44,189 nucleotides of DNA from positions 1 to 44,189 of the forward strand of contig JAFGSJ010000014.1 of assembly GCA_016934675.1 (NCBI GenBank), written 5' to 3'. The notes beneath the pieces are model-generated. The model had not been told where the DNA came from. It was given only the letters and a program-made list of their open reading frames with translations, and ran no database searches. Positions 24,430 to 34,305 of the stretch are shown one piece after another. Within the stretch, counting starts at the first letter, position 1. Every line of letters starts with the position of its first letter. Source of the stretch: a bacterium. GTDB lineage: Bacteria > CSSED10-310 > JAFGSJ01. Position numbers and translations under genes: made by a program.

Positions 24430-25164
24430 TCATTTCTCTGTTAGCGTGAGAGCGCCCCCTCGATAGGATTTGGCTTCAGCCAAAAATTCGCTGACCGGGA
24501 TATCCTTGGGGCATCGTATCGAGCAGAATCGACCTGTTCGGCAGCGCGGCAGACCTCGCTCATCGAAGAGATAAGCCAGGCGTTCTTTTTTTGCGCTTTC
24601 GCGTGGATCAAGTAAACGAAGGTAATTCTGCATAATCAGATTAGGTCCGAAAGAGAGCTGGTTCTGGGTCGGACAGCCTGATCGGCAGGTAAAACAGTTG
24701 ATACAACGTGTAGCCTCTTCATATTTGGCCAGTTCTTCCGGTGGGAGGCGATATTCATCACCATCGGCCGGGAGCGGAGCAGGGTTGATGAGCCAAGGGT
24801 GGCTATCCTTGATCATCTGCTCGAAGAAACGGAAATCGACGACGAGGTCTCTCAGAACAGGTGCGCCGGGAAGAGGGCTGATTCTCAGTGTCGCTGTTTT
24901 AAAATGCTCGACGGCTTTTTCGACCAATAATTTGCATGACAGGACCGGTTCCCGATTAATGACCAGGGTGCAACTGCCGCATTGGGCATGTTCGCAACTC
25001 GAGCGCCAGGCCAGGGTCGGGTCCTGCTCGGCATTGATGGTCCGAAAAACGTCGGTCATCCGCATAATACCGGAGACCGTGACTTCATATACGGAACGAA
25101 ATGCACCCTTTTCCGGTGCGTATCTTTGGATAATCAGGGACAAGGTATATTTATCGTGTTTCAT
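24430..25164 (-). CDS. sdhB: Succinate dehydrogenase/fumarate reductase iron-sulfur subunit
   Basis: 244 aa from ATG 25164, chosen because AGAGG precedes it by 8 nt and the ferredoxin domain begins directly; the frame is open further upstream but overlaps sdhA. The plant-type [2Fe-2S] motif is CEHAQCGSC with a later Cys in VLSCKLLVE. The C-terminal cluster motifs are CINCFTCRSGCP and CRTGRFCSIRCPKDIPVSEF. It carries electrons between the flavin subunit and the membrane anchor. It is the last gene of sdhCD-A-B, 22 nt after sdhA. Confidence 0.95.
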   Translation of the reverse strand: MKHDKYTLSLIIQRYAPEKGAFRSVYEVTVSGIMRMTDVFRTINAEQDPTLAWRSSCEHAQCGSCTLVINREPVLSCKLLVEKAVEHFKTATLRISPLPGAPVLRDLVVDFRFFEQMIKDSHPWLINPAPLPADGDEYRLPPEELAKYEEATRCINCFTCRSGCPTQNQLSFGPNLIMQNYLRLLDPRESAKKERLAYLFDERGLPRCRTGRFCSIRCPKDIPVSEFLAEAKSYRGGALTLTEK

Positions 25165-25186
25165 AGTTGGCCTCTTTGAATGCAGT

Positions 25187-26989
25187 TCAGTATTTACGTT
25201 CGATGATCCCGAATTTCTTCTTGACATCGCCCTTTTCAGCTTCATGGATGGACATATCGATGGGTCGTTTGCCGAGACGATAGTCCATATTCTCGTCCAA
25301 CCAGCACAAGGTGTGGTAGTGATAATCATCACTTCTCTGGGGGTAATCGAGTCTGAAGTGGGCACCACGTGATTCTTTTCGGGCCAGTGCACTGGCAGTA
25401 ATGGTCATCGAAACATCGATCAGGTTGTGCAGTTCCCATAGCACCAGGAGTTCTTGATTCATGACCAGATGATCGGTTTGAACGGAGACTGCATTCGCCT
25501 TTTCTTTCAGTTCCTTCAAACCTTGTATGGCTTCAGTCAGTAGCTTTTCGTCCCTGAAGACGCTGACGCACCGGTTCATCAATTCGGTCAATTGGCGTCT
25601 GATCCTGAACTGACTCTCCTTCCCTTCCTTGCTGGATAACAACCGAGTGAACATGGCCCGGGTGTATTCACACTCATAGGTCAATGGCTCATGGCCAGTT
25701 TGAGAAATATACTCGACCGCATTTTCGCCCACAACCCGACCGAGCGTGATCAGTTCGAGCAGGGAGTTTGTGCCCAGGCGATTATGTCCGTGCAAAGAAG
25801 CCGCAGCACACTCACCCACCGCGAAAAGGCCGGCAATCATGTGTTGCTCGTCAAGCATGACCTGACCATCGACATCGGTGGGAATTCCCCCCATCTGGTA
25901 GTGAGCTGTCGGGGTAACAGGGCACAAATCATGTTTGGGATCGATGCCCAGGAAAGTTTTAAAGAAACTGCTGACCTCGACCAACTTCTTGTCATGGACC
26001 ACAGCGGGCAGATGTCGCATATCCAGCATGACATGGGGCATGTGATGAGCGGGATGAATGTAACCACGTCCCTCCTGAATTTCAGTCATGATCGATCGAG
26101 AGACCAGGTCTCGCGGTGCCAGGTCTTTGATCGTGGGAGCATAGCGTTCCATGAACCGTTCACCCTTGTTATTCAGTAAAATGGCCCCCTCGCCACGCAG
26201 GGCTTCTGAAGCCAAAATACCAGGGCCGACGATACCGGTTGGATGAAATTGAACAGCTTCAGCATCCATGATGGGGAGGCCTTGTCTCAATACAATCGCT
26301 AACGCATCACCAGTATTTTGACGACAATTCGAGGTGACGAGATACATCTTGGCCTTGCCTCCAGTCGAAATAATGGTCGCTTTGGCCCGGATTTCGCGAA
26401 AGACACCGTCGTTCAAATCATAGACGACCGCACCATAACAGCGATTATCCTTGAGGATCAATTCGGTAAAAATAGTCTCGGTCAAAAACTGGACGTTATT
26501 TTTCAGAGCGACATAGTAAACAGTATCCTGAATACCTTTCCCGGTCCGGTCCGCTTCATAGCACGCTCGAAATGCTTTTTTTTCACCGAAATTCAAGGTA
26601 TGTCCCCCAAAAGGACGCTTCATGATCCGACCTTCGGCTGAACGTGAGAAATGGAGCCCGTTATGTTCCAACCAGACGATTTCCTCCCAAGCCATGCTGC
26701 AGACGCGTCTGATCACGTTCTGGTCCGAACTGCAATCACTCCCTTTCCAGGTATCATATTCATGAAAGATGATTTTATCGTAGGGGTCCTTGGGATCGAC
26801 TGCTGCGACCCCTCCTTGCGCGGTTGTGGTATGGCTTTTTTGAGCACTACTCACTTTGGTCAAGGCAATGATCGAGGTCTGAGGCGACTTTTCCTTGATC
26901 GCTGCCGCTGCTCGCAGACCAGCGCCACCGGCCCCGATTATCAAAACGTCCGTATTCAGATTCTGGGCAAATGTGATTGATACTGTCAT
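25187..26989 (-). CDS. sdhA: Succinate dehydrogenase/fumarate reductase flavoprotein subunit
   Basis: 600 aa. The N-terminal dinucleotide fold is DVLIIGAGGAGLRAAAA. Covalent FAD attachment is at His53 in KSHTTTAQGG. The active-site region VQFHPTGIVGPGILASEALRGEG and the capping domain with RYAPTIKDLAPRDLVSR are intact. The C-terminal His/Arg region is present (SRGAHFRLDYPQRSD). The enzyme interconverts succinate and fumarate; the direction cannot be decided from this sequence. AAAGGAGGT lies 7 nt upstream of ATG 26989. It sits 15 nt after the anchor gene and 22 nt before sdhB. Confidence 0.97.
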   Translation of the reverse strand: MTVSITFAQNLNTDVLIIGAGGAGLRAAAAIKEKSPQTSIIALTKVSSAQKSHTTTAQGGVAAVDPKDPYDKIIFHEYDTWKGSDCSSDQNVIRRVCSMAWEEIVWLEHNGLHFSRSAEGRIMKRPFGGHTLNFGEKKAFRACYEADRTGKGIQDTVYYVALKNNVQFLTETIFTELILKDNRCYGAVVYDLNDGVFREIRAKATIISTGGKAKMYLVTSNCRQNTGDALAIVLRQGLPIMDAEAVQFHPTGIVGPGILASEALRGEGAILLNNKGERFMERYAPTIKDLAPRDLVSRSIMTEIQEGRGYIHPAHHMPHVMLDMRHLPAVVHDKKLVEVSSFFKTFLGIDPKHDLCPVTPTAHYQMGGIPTDVDGQVMLDEQHMIAGLFAVGECAAASLHGHNRLGTNSLLELITLGRVVGENAVEYISQTGHEPLTYECEYTRAMFTRLLSSKEGKESQFRIRRQLTELMNRCVSVFRDEKLLTEAIQGLKELKEKANAVSVQTDHLVMNQELLVLWELHNLIDVSMTITASALARKESRGAHFRLDYPQRSDDYHYHTLCWLDENMDYRLGKRPIDMSIHEAEKGDVKKKFGIIERKY

Positions 26990-27004
26990 ATGTGAGGACC
27001 TCCT

Positions 27005-27814
27005 TTAGAGGCTGACGATCTGGATCAAAAGATTAATGCCGGCAATATAAAGAGCAAGTGCAGCCAGAGTCAACAAACCCGTGGTGATATTCCGGGCAAG
27101 ACGATTGACAAGATCATCTGTAATCATTGTCAGCACGCCATACCAGGCATGGAAAATCACCAGCGTCAGCAGAACAAAATCAATCATGATGATGAAGGGA
27201 TTCTGCATCCGGGCGATAATGGTCTCGGCGTGGTGCCCGGTTGCTACATTGAGATGCATGAAGAAATAATGGCCCAATGCAAGTGATATCAAGCCGGCAC
27301 CGGTAATTCGCTGAAGTTTCCACATGTTTTTATTAAAGGTGGGCCAGACACTCCGCCAGATGATATAAACCAGAAGAAGCATGATCATAAACGCTCCAGC
27401 CCAAAACATTCCCGTCGAAACACTTTCAGTTCCCACGAGCATCAAGATACCCATAAACAATGCAAAAATACTACTCAAAGTGAGACTCCAACGGATGAGC
27501 AGAGCGTCTTCATGCTGATGATAAAGCTCGAACAGTATGAGCCGGGCCCCATTAAATGCATGAAAAGCAAGAGGTATGACCAGACACCACTCGAGAAACA
27601 TGAAAAACGGATGACTCAACAGGTCCATCTCGCGTTGAAATTTAGCCGGATCAGTCAGACCTGCCATGGTATAAATATGAGCGATCAGATACAGTCCCAG
27701 TAGACTGCCACTGATCCTGTGCCCCTTGGCTAACAGATAAGCGATGCCCCGACTGAGATTGTATTCTCTGACCATACTCACAAGTTCTCGGACTGAATAA
27801 CTGGTTATCTCCAT
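27005..27814 (-). CDS. Fused succinate dehydrogenase membrane anchor (SdhC-SdhD-like)
   Basis: 269 aa. Two halves repeat the same pattern. Half one has HRISGSLLGLYLIAH (His32, His46) and FHAFNGARLIL (His85). Half two has QRITGAGLISLALGH (His182) and FHAWYGVLTMI (His222) followed by TDDL. This is the order of motifs in SdhC and SdhD, so the gene is best read as a single fused anchor with about seven to eight helices holding heme b and the quinone site. AGGAGG 7 nt upstream supports ATG 27814. It is first in the operon with sdhA and sdhB. The upstream side is divergent with the TonB receptor gene. Confidence 0.86.
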   Translation of the reverse strand: MEITSYSVRELVSMVREYNLSRGIAYLLAKGHRISGSLLGLYLIAHIYTMAGLTDPAKFQREMDLLSHPFFMFLEWCLVIPLAFHAFNGARLILFELYHQHEDALLIRWSLTLSSIFALFMGILMLVGTESVSTGMFWAGAFMIMLLLVYIIWRSVWPTFNKNMWKLQRITGAGLISLALGHYFFMHLNVATGHHAETIIARMQNPFIIMIDFVLLTLVIFHAWYGVLTMITDDLVNRLARNITTGLLTLAALALYIAGINLLIQIVSL

Positions 27815-27952
27815 GAATACCTCCTGGTCAATATCAACCTAAAATGGATATTTTCTTTACTCTTCATCACCGTGACGGTATTATACATGAATAGTATAAA
27901 GTTCTCTGAAAAAAGCAATCCTTATTTCTTTGAGTCATTCTTGAGGACGATC

Positions 27953-30481
27953 ATGAACAAAGAACATTCCTTGTCGGCGGTTCCCCCGATCCCCGGGCTG
28001 ATAATGCTTATTCTCTGTGTCGGGATGTGGAATCTGATCGGTTCCGGAACCAGGGTATATGCTTTAACCACCGGTAGTTTACATGGCATCGTTACGACTA
28101 TGGAGGGTTTAGCGCTGGCAGATGTGACCATCAATGTGCGAAGCTCGACCATGGCTGGAACCTACAGAACAACTGTGAGCGGACAGGATGGTAGCTTTCG
28201 CTTCTTAGGGCTGGCCCCAGGTTTCTATGAAATCTGGACAGAGCAGGCTGGCCTGGAAACATCACAGCAAGTGGTCCGGATTCATGCAGATCATGTCACT
28301 GTACACAATATCAAGGTCCTGCCCAATGCCGGTATGTCCACGATTGTGGTTACCGCTCAAGAAATTCAGTCATCGGCCTTGCCCCAGGCTTCTGCTCTCA
28401 ATACAGAACAAATCGATCACTTACCCCTCGAGGATAATCGGTATCAGGATGTATTGACCTTGACCCCGGAAATAACTCGGACTTCTGATGGCGGTTTCCA
28501 CGGAATGGGTTCACGTAACCGACAGATAGCTTTCATGATCGATGGCGAGAACACCACAGACCCAGTAACAGGCACTTTCGGTTTCAATATTCCTATTGAC
28601 GCGATCAGTTCTCTCGAAGTTATACCTTTCGGCTATTCCGCCGAATATGGTCAGGCCCAAGGCGGAGTTGTCAATCTTATTACCGCAAACGGCTCGGAAT
28701 TCTGGACAGGATCAGTCTACAGTTTTTCCCCCACACTCGATTATGATGGTCTGAAAGTCATGGGCGTTACATCCTGGAATCCCGGTTTCTTTCTCTCCGG
28801 ACCTCTCTATCCGGACATACTCAGGCTCACCTTTTCGAGTGAATATCGTTACGGTGAAACCAGAATTGAAGAACTGGAACCTGGCCAAAACAGACGTTAT
28901 CAACAGGGCTACGAGTTGTTTCTCGGACTCAGCCTGGACCGGAATTCTCGGCATCAGACCAAATTGACCGCCTTGACCTTCCCACTCTGGATAAATAACC
29001 GTTTCCTGGCATTCAACCGCCCCAAGGAAACCACGGTCGATTATCAACAAAATGGTCTGGCCCTGACCTTGATCGACACCATGATATTTTCCGAGAGCAC
29101 AACGCTCGAAAGCCGATTGAAATATCATCAGGTCAGATTGGCTCTGACGCCCAAAGGTTCAGAACCGTTCATGATCTATCCCGATACGTGTCGGGGTAAT
29201 TATTATAACGATCAGGACCGGGTATCGCATCGGTATGGCTATGCAGCCGTTCTTACACACCATCGGGTCATGTCGGGTGAACATCAACTCCGTACCGGCT
29301 TCCAACTCGAACAGACCGATTATCGTCAGCACTATTTTAATAATGTCATCGAGTATTATAATGCAGCCGGTCAACTTTACCGACGATTGAGCTTCACGGG
29401 TGAACCGACTTTCAACATCCATCGTGTGTCTTCCTCGCTCTTTGTCCAGGATGATTGGCAGTTGAATGATTTTTGGACCATCTATGCCGGTCTCAGATTT
29501 GAAACAGATCAACTATTCGACAATCGAGATTGGTCACCACGACTGGGTGTGATGCTACACCCGTTCAGAACCGAGCACATGATTATCAGGGCTGGTTGGG
29601 GGCGTTTTTACGATCAAATTCCCCTTGTAGTCGCGGCGTACGAAGACTTCCCATGCCAATATGAAACCCTGTATGATGAAAAGACGGGTGAAATTACCCA
29701 GGGACCGACTCGGACCCTGTCTTTGCTCGATTCTGACTTAAAAACACCCTACGGTGATCAGTGGTTTGTCGAGTGGGAACAGAACTGGTTTGCGTGGCTG
29801 CTTACCAAACTGAGATATCTCGAGAAACAAGGTCATGATGAGTTGCAGGACATCGCGAACTCTGACCTGGACCAACAGATCAGTGCCGACCAGATTCTCT
29901 TTCTTACCAATGCCAACAGTTCTTCCTACTCGAGTATCAACATCTCTACCGAAATGAAAATCAGACCCGACTTCATCTTCACCTTTAACTACAACTGGTC
30001 ACGTGCTTTCGGAAATGGTTCTGATTGGAACAGCCCTGAAGGTGATAATCCCGATCCCCTAGATGCAAGTAACGATTGGACAGCCCTTCCCTGGGACTCT
30101 CCTCATCGCTTCCTCTTCCAAAGTTCAACTGCTCTTTTCTGGGGAATGAATCTGACCTGCCTGGCTGAATACAGGACCGGTTACCCCTATTCTATCGTCG
30201 ATGAAGACCAGAATATTGTCGGAGCAAAAAATGGCGCTCGCTTTCCTGATTACTTCAGGTTCGATGCGCTGCTAAGCCGACGCTTCCGTCTCAGCAAGAA
30301 AATAGATGTCCTGGCCCAGGGCGGCGCCATTAACCTGACCAATCATTTCAATCCCGAGTATGTCCAGAATAATTGTGATGCCCAAGACTTCGGCTCCTTC
30401 TATGGCTCAGATGACATCAGCCTCCAGCTTCAAATTCGCCTTGTCCCCTCGGAAAACCTGCCCGAACATAAAGAGCCATGA
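27953..30481 (+). CDS. TonB-dependent outer-membrane receptor with carboxypeptidase-like N-terminal domain
   Basis: 842 aa from ATG 27953, which has GAGGA 7 nt upstream and opens a signal peptide (LIMLILCVGMWNLIG, cleavage near VYA-L); a longer frame from 27872 lacks support. Mature residues about 40-125 form a CarboxypepD_reg-like beta domain (GIVTTMEGLALADVTINV, GSFRFLGLAPGFYEI). The plug domain follows (QIAFMIDGENTTDP, ISSLEVIPFGYSAEYGQAQGGVVNLIT). The rest is a 22-strand-type barrel with many aromatic strand ends. It imports an unknown substrate using TonB energy. The fusion of this domain to the plug is common in Acidobacteria- and Bacteroidetes-like genomes. No SusD-like partner is adjacent. 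Confidence 0.9.
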   Translation: MNKEHSLSAVPPIPGLIMLILCVGMWNLIGSGTRVYALTTGSLHGIVTTMEGLALADVTINVRSSTMAGTYRTTVSGQDGSFRFLGLAPGFYEIWTEQAGLETSQQVVRIHADHVTVHNIKVLPNAGMSTIVVTAQEIQSSALPQASALNTEQIDHLPLEDNRYQDVLTLTPEITRTSDGGFHGMGSRNRQIAFMIDGENTTDPVTGTFGFNIPIDAISSLEVIPFGYSAEYGQAQGGVVNLITANGSEFWTGSVYSFSPTLDYDGLKVMGVTSWNPGFFLSGPLYPDILRLTFSSEYRYGETRIEELEPGQNRRYQQGYELFLGLSLDRNSRHQTKLTALTFPLWINNRFLAFNRPKETTVDYQQNGLALTLIDTMIFSESTTLESRLKYHQVRLALTPKGSEPFMIYPDTCRGNYYNDQDRVSHRYGYAAVLTHHRVMSGEHQLRTGFQLEQTDYRQHYFNNVIEYYNAAGQLYRRLSFTGEPTFNIHRVSSSLFVQDDWQLNDFWTIYAGLRFETDQLFDNRDWSPRLGVMLHPFRTEHMIIRAGWGRFYDQIPLVVAAYEDFPCQYETLYDEKTGEITQGPTRTLSLLDSDLKTPYGDQWFVEWEQNWFAWLLTKLRYLEKQGHDELQDIANSDLDQQISADQILFLTNANSSSYSSINISTEMKIRPDFIFTFNYNWSRAFGNGSDWNSPEGDNPDPLDASNDWTALPWDSPHRFLFQSSTALFWGMNLTCLAEYRTGYPYSIVDEDQNIVGAKNGARFPDYFRFDALLSRRFRLSKKIDVLAQGGAINLTNHFNPEYVQNNCDAQDFGSFYGSDDISLQLQIRLVPSENLPEHKEP

Positions 30482-30658
30482 TCGAGCACTTCACTCATCT
30501 GATCTCTGTTCCTTACCTTTTGAATCGACTGTCCGCAAATATCTACCTAAATAGCCAGATTCGATTCAAAACAGTTGACAAGAATATGCAGGTCAAGTAT
30601 TCTTCTGAACGCATGCCCTGTGCTTAAATACTGCGAAAAGAATACCGGAGTTAACAGA

Positions 30659-31576
30659 GTGCGTTTTATAGGCAAATTTGATTCGAACAAGAATGCGGGT
30701 TTATTCTCAGATTTCCTGTTGACTGAAGAAATCGAGAACAAGGTTTTAACAGGTTCGGAGCAAGAGTATGAGATTTGGGTCCAATCAGAGGATGATCTGG
30801 AACGGGCCCGTGAATATTTCAACCGGTACTGTGATGATCCTGGCCTGATTGATGCCGCAGTTATTGCCAAAAAAGCGAACGCAATCAGAAAGTCAAGAGC
30901 GAAAAACAAACAGCACAAGAACCACTATATTGATGTTCGTACTCAGGTTTTTTATCGTTCCTTTATACCTCAAGGTGGGATGACCCTGGTCCTGATCATC
31001 ATCTCAGTCGCATTGAGTCTCTTGACCAGGTTTGGAGCAGATTACGATTTTCTCAGGTTTTTCCTGATAGCTGATGTGACGTCATCAGAGGGTTACATCC
31101 GCTGGTCCAGGGGACTGCTTGAAATTCAACACGGTCAGTTCTGGCGGCTACTCACCCCGATCTTCCTTCACTTTGGAATCATACATCTTCTCTTCAACAT
31201 GCTCTGGCTCAACGATCTCGGCAGTATGGTCGAAGATCGACTCGGCACCTGGTATCTCAGTATTTTCATAATCGTCACGGCGATATGCTCGAATCTGGGG
31301 CAATATCTGGTATCCGGGCCGCTATTCGGCGGTATGTCCGGAGTGGTCTATGCCCTGCTTGGCTTTATTTGGATGAGGAGTAAATATGATCACACCGCTC
31401 ATTTTACGCTCGATAAACGTATCGTTATCATGATGATTATCTGGTTTGGAATATGTTTCACCGGCCTGGTCGGTAATGTCGCCAATGCTGCTCACGCCAT
31501 TGGTTTCATTGTGGGTATTGTGTGGGGATATCTGACATCCGCCTCGTTTATCCGCCTGTTGAAACAATACTTCTAA
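30659..31576 (+). CDS. Rhomboid intramembrane serine protease, GlpG type
   Basis: 305 aa from GTG 30659; CGGAG about 8 nt upstream and the match of MRFIGKFDSNKNAGLFSDFL to the GlpG cytoplasmic domain support this start over the longer frame from 30575. Residues 1-85 are the cytoplasmic GlpG-type domain. Six membrane helices follow from about residue 107. Catalytic Ser227 is in FGGMSGVVYALLG and His279 in NAAHAIGFIVGI. The oxyanion-side His176 and Asn180 are in HLLFNMLWL. It cleaves transmembrane segments of unknown substrates. It is convergent with the SUMF1-domain gene; the stops are 29 nt apart. Confidence 0.93.
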   Translation: MRFIGKFDSNKNAGLFSDFLLTEEIENKVLTGSEQEYEIWVQSEDDLERAREYFNRYCDDPGLIDAAVIAKKANAIRKSRAKNKQHKNHYIDVRTQVFYRSFIPQGGMTLVLIIISVALSLLTRFGADYDFLRFFLIADVTSSEGYIRWSRGLLEIQHGQFWRLLTPIFLHFGIIHLLFNMLWLNDLGSMVEDRLGTWYLSIFIIVTAICSNLGQYLVSGPLFGGMSGVVYALLGFIWMRSKYDHTAHFTLDKRIVIMMIIWFGICFTGLVGNVANAAHAIGFIVGIVWGYLTSASFIRLLKQYF

Positions 31577-31605
31577 CTGAACACGCAAGTTCAATATTTC
31601 GTAAC

Positions 31606-32649
31606 TCAATCTGCGGTTTGATCGATGGTAGTACTATTCGGACGTTGCTCGGCAACGAGTCTGAATCCGACATCACCGTTCTGGAGATGTGGTTCCGCCC
31701 CATCGCGTGAAGCACATCTATTCCTCCAGGCGAAACTGTACCACCCACCGCCACGGACGACGCGAAGCTTATCACCAGACGGTTCTTCAACATTATCGAT
31801 CAAACCGTAAATGTAGCGGACATCGTACCATTCCTGGCACCATTCCCAGACATTGCCGAGCATATCGAACAGGCCCCAGGCATTCGGCTCTTTCTGAGCA
31901 ACCGGGTGTGGTCTTTTATTGCTATTGTCCCAATACCAGGCGATTTTATCAAGTTTGAAGTCCTGATTATAGGGATTAAGCAGATCTCCATTATAGAGTG
32001 CCTTCTGGGTCCCGGCCCGGGCTGCATATTCCCACTCAGCTTCATAGGGTAAACGGTAGACCAGGTGGGGATGAGGGTATTTCTGATTGAGGATTTCGAC
32101 AAATTCCTGGGCCTCGAACCAGCTCACTTTTTCAATCGGGCAGTCTGGACCGCACAGGTCCTGAAAAAAGGCAGGATTTTGTCCCATAACCATTTCCCAT
32201 TGACGTTGGGTAACCTCTGTTATCTGCATATAAAAAGGCTTGGTAATACTGTATGGATGTAATTCCTCGTTCTCTTTGGCCCCGGGTTCATTGGTCGGTG
32301 AGCCCATGAGAAATGAACCGGGTGAAATTCTCACGAATTTCATCCCTGCATCATTCTGAAACATGGGTTCTCGATAAGCAGGAGGATTATGATCAAGTGG
32401 AAATGAATGGTCGTCGGCAGTGATTTCTTTCATCCCGGGAATCATATTCCCCGGGTCGATTCGATCCTGCTCACGTTCATCGACCGGGGTCTTGGGGTCA
32501 GTTGTTTCGGGAGGTTTGGCCTGCATCGGCGGATTCCCCGTCAGAGTCAATAAGTTGTCTCCACTGCCCGCAGTTGCTCCGTTCGGGTCACCAAGCAGCA
32601 GACCCAGGACAAGTACGCCCATAATGAGAAAAATTGGTAAGCCTTTCAT
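31606..32649 (-). CDS. Exported SUMF1 (formylglycine-generating-enzyme-like) domain protein
   Basis: 347 aa. A signal peptide spans about residues 1-27 (PIFLIMGVLVLGLLLG). A Pro/Asp-rich spacer (about 30-95) precedes a SUMF1 domain (about 100-335): GSFLMGSP, ITEVTQRQWEMVMG, YRLPYEAEWEYAARAG, GLFDMLGNVWEWCQEW and DVGFRL. In true sulfatase-activating enzymes two Cys lie five residues apart before the A-A-R/A-S-R segment. Here WRNRCASR keeps only the second, with Ala at the first position. It is therefore more likely a binding or other SUMF1-family protein than a formylglycine-generating enzyme. AAGGAG 7 nt upstream supports the start. No sulfatase is in the window. Confidence 0.88.
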   Translation of the reverse strand: MKGLPIFLIMGVLVLGLLLGDPNGATAGSGDNLLTLTGNPPMQAKPPETTDPKTPVDEREQDRIDPGNMIPGMKEITADDHSFPLDHNPPAYREPMFQNDAGMKFVRISPGSFLMGSPTNEPGAKENEELHPYSITKPFYMQITEVTQRQWEMVMGQNPAFFQDLCGPDCPIEKVSWFEAQEFVEILNQKYPHPHLVYRLPYEAEWEYAARAGTQKALYNGDLLNPYNQDFKLDKIAWYWDNSNKRPHPVAQKEPNAWGLFDMLGNVWEWCQEWYDVRYIYGLIDNVEEPSGDKLRVVRGGGWYSFAWRNRCASRDGAEPHLQNGDVGFRLVAEQRPNSTTIDQTAD

Positions 32650-33114
32650 AGTAATCTCCTTATCAGATCAATTCTTCCCTCTTCAAAGGAAACGCAACTT
32701 TTATATCGAAATAGAACGCAGCATTCAACCATCCTCTTTATTAGTAAGTTCTAATATGATCATTCTTATAAAAATGCAAAAACACATTCGTCATTGATCC
32801 GCTCACACGGGTAAAAACCATTATCCGGGCAGATATTATGACTGATGATCTAACATTCAAAGACCAGGCAATGGACCGATTGCGATTACTCTCTCTGAAT
32901 CATTAGACTCTGATCATAGCATATTTGTGCATTACCCGAATTATTTTTTTGTTCGACTGCTCTGCAAAATAGTAATACCGGCTTTTTTCAACTATATTGA
33001 TGTCTTCAGCTCGAACGAAAGGACCGGTTGATAAAAAAGAAAGAGAGTGTTAATCTCACTCAATCATGTTAACGTGGTTCGCAAACATCATTGTCATCAG
33101 CCCATTTGCAGATT
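32650..33114. other. 465-nt divergent intergenic region
   Basis: It separates the SUMF1 gene (minus) from the glycosyltransferase gene (plus) and must hold promoters for both. It is AT-rich with several A and T tracts. I see no coding frame, RNA gene or convincing consensus promoter. Confidence 0.5.
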
Positions 33115-34305
33115 ATGTATAAAATCATTAACAGAAAAAAGTTGCTCCTGGTCAAATTGATTGATCTGCTATTCAATCCCTGTTTCACTTTCTATTCCTT
33201 TTTTCGGAAACGATTGTTTTTCAGGCCCGTTGATTCAGAACCTGGAGCGAATACTATTCTGGTGGTCAGGTTCGGATATATCGGCGATGTGATCCTGACC
33301 CTGCCTGTATTTCCCTTGCTTCGCCAGATGTATCCCAACTCGATCATAACATTGTTGACCTCGACTAAAACATCTGCTTTGGTTGAAGGCAATCCCGATA
33401 TCGACCGGGTACTCCGTTTTGATGCACCCTGGCTGTATAACGGTTTTTCGATCAAGTCTGTGATCAACTATGTTTTCTTTCTTTATACTTTTCGTAAAGA
33501 AAACTATGATCTTGGACTTGACATGAGGTCTGATATCAGAAACATATTTCTGATCCTGTTTTTGGGACGGGTCAAACGAAGGGTCTCTTTTGACTTCGGA
33601 GGCGGCCACTACATGTTGACTGATGCGATCCCCTATCGTTACTTGAAGCATAAAATCGATCTTCATCTTGACGTGGTCCGCTATCTCGGTTCACAGGACG
33701 ACACTCCTGCTATCAATCTGTATGTCACTGCCGAGGAGAAAAACGAAGCTGAAAGGATCATGCAGGGCATGCCGACATCTGACCGTCCACTTTGTTTTGC
33801 ACTACATCCGGGAGCTCGGGTCCCACTCAAGCGCTGGAATCTTGATAAATTCATGGCCTTGACAGACGAGTTGATCAATCGCTATCCCTGTATGATCATA
33901 TTGTTGGGTGAAACAAATGATTTTTCGGTGTCTGACCTGGAAAAATGGAACCATAGTCCACATGTCCGGAGCCTGGTAGGAAAACTCAATTTGAGGCAGT
34001 TAATCGCAGTATTACAACGCTGTTCAGTTCTGATCTGCAACGATTCCGCGCCTATGCATATCGGAGTTGCCGTTCAGACTCCCACGGTCACAATTTTCGG
34101 CCCCTCAAAATCGATGGAGACCGGACCGTATTATTATGGTCACAAGGTAGTTGAAAAAGATTTTCTGTGTCGCTATTCATGTGATGAAACAAACTGTTTA
34201 AACACAGAATATAAAGCCTGTCTCGAGAGCATTTCAGTCGCAGATGTTCTGGAAGCTGTTCACGAGCTTGTTCAAAGAAACAACTATTTTCAGGATAGGC
34301 ATTGA
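33115..34305 (+). CDS. Family 9 glycosyltransferase (heptosyltransferase-like)
   Basis: 396 aa from ATG 33115; a TTG at 33091 is an alternative and neither has a strong ribosome site. GT9 features are the nucleotide-sugar fold opening ILVVRFGYIGDVILTLPVFPLLRQMYP, the second-domain motif ALHPGARVPLKRWNLDKFMAL, and CNDSAPMHIGVAVQTPTVTIFGP. GT9 enzymes transfer ADP-heptose or related sugars to the lipopolysaccharide core at the inner membrane face. A C-terminal Cys-rich stretch (CRYSCDETNC...C) is common in this family. The stop TGA shares one base with the ATG of the carbamoyltransferase gene, implying coupled translation. Confidence 0.9.
   Translation: MYKIINRKKLLLVKLIDLLFNPCFTFYSFFRKRLFFRPVDSEPGANTILVVRFGYIGDVILTLPVFPLLRQMYPNSIITLLTSTKTSALVEGNPDIDRVLRFDAPWLYNGFSIKSVINYVFFLYTFRKENYDLGLDMRSDIRNIFLILFLGRVKRRVSFDFGGGHYMLTDAIPYRYLKHKIDLHLDVVRYLGSQDDTPAINLYVTAEEKNEAERIMQGMPTSDRPLCFALHPGARVPLKRWNLDKFMALTDELINRYPCMIILLGETNDFSVSDLEKWNHSPHVRSLVGKLNLRQLIAVLQRCSVLICNDSAPMHIGVAVQTPTVTIFGPSKSMETGPYYYGHKVVEKDFLCRYSCDETNCLNTEYKACLESISVADVLEAVHELVQRNNYFQDRH

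Noticed and set aside
25165..25392. An N-terminal extension of SdhB by 76 residues
   Set aside because: It lies inside sdhA and has no ribosome site; ATG 25164 has one and begins the ferredoxin domain.
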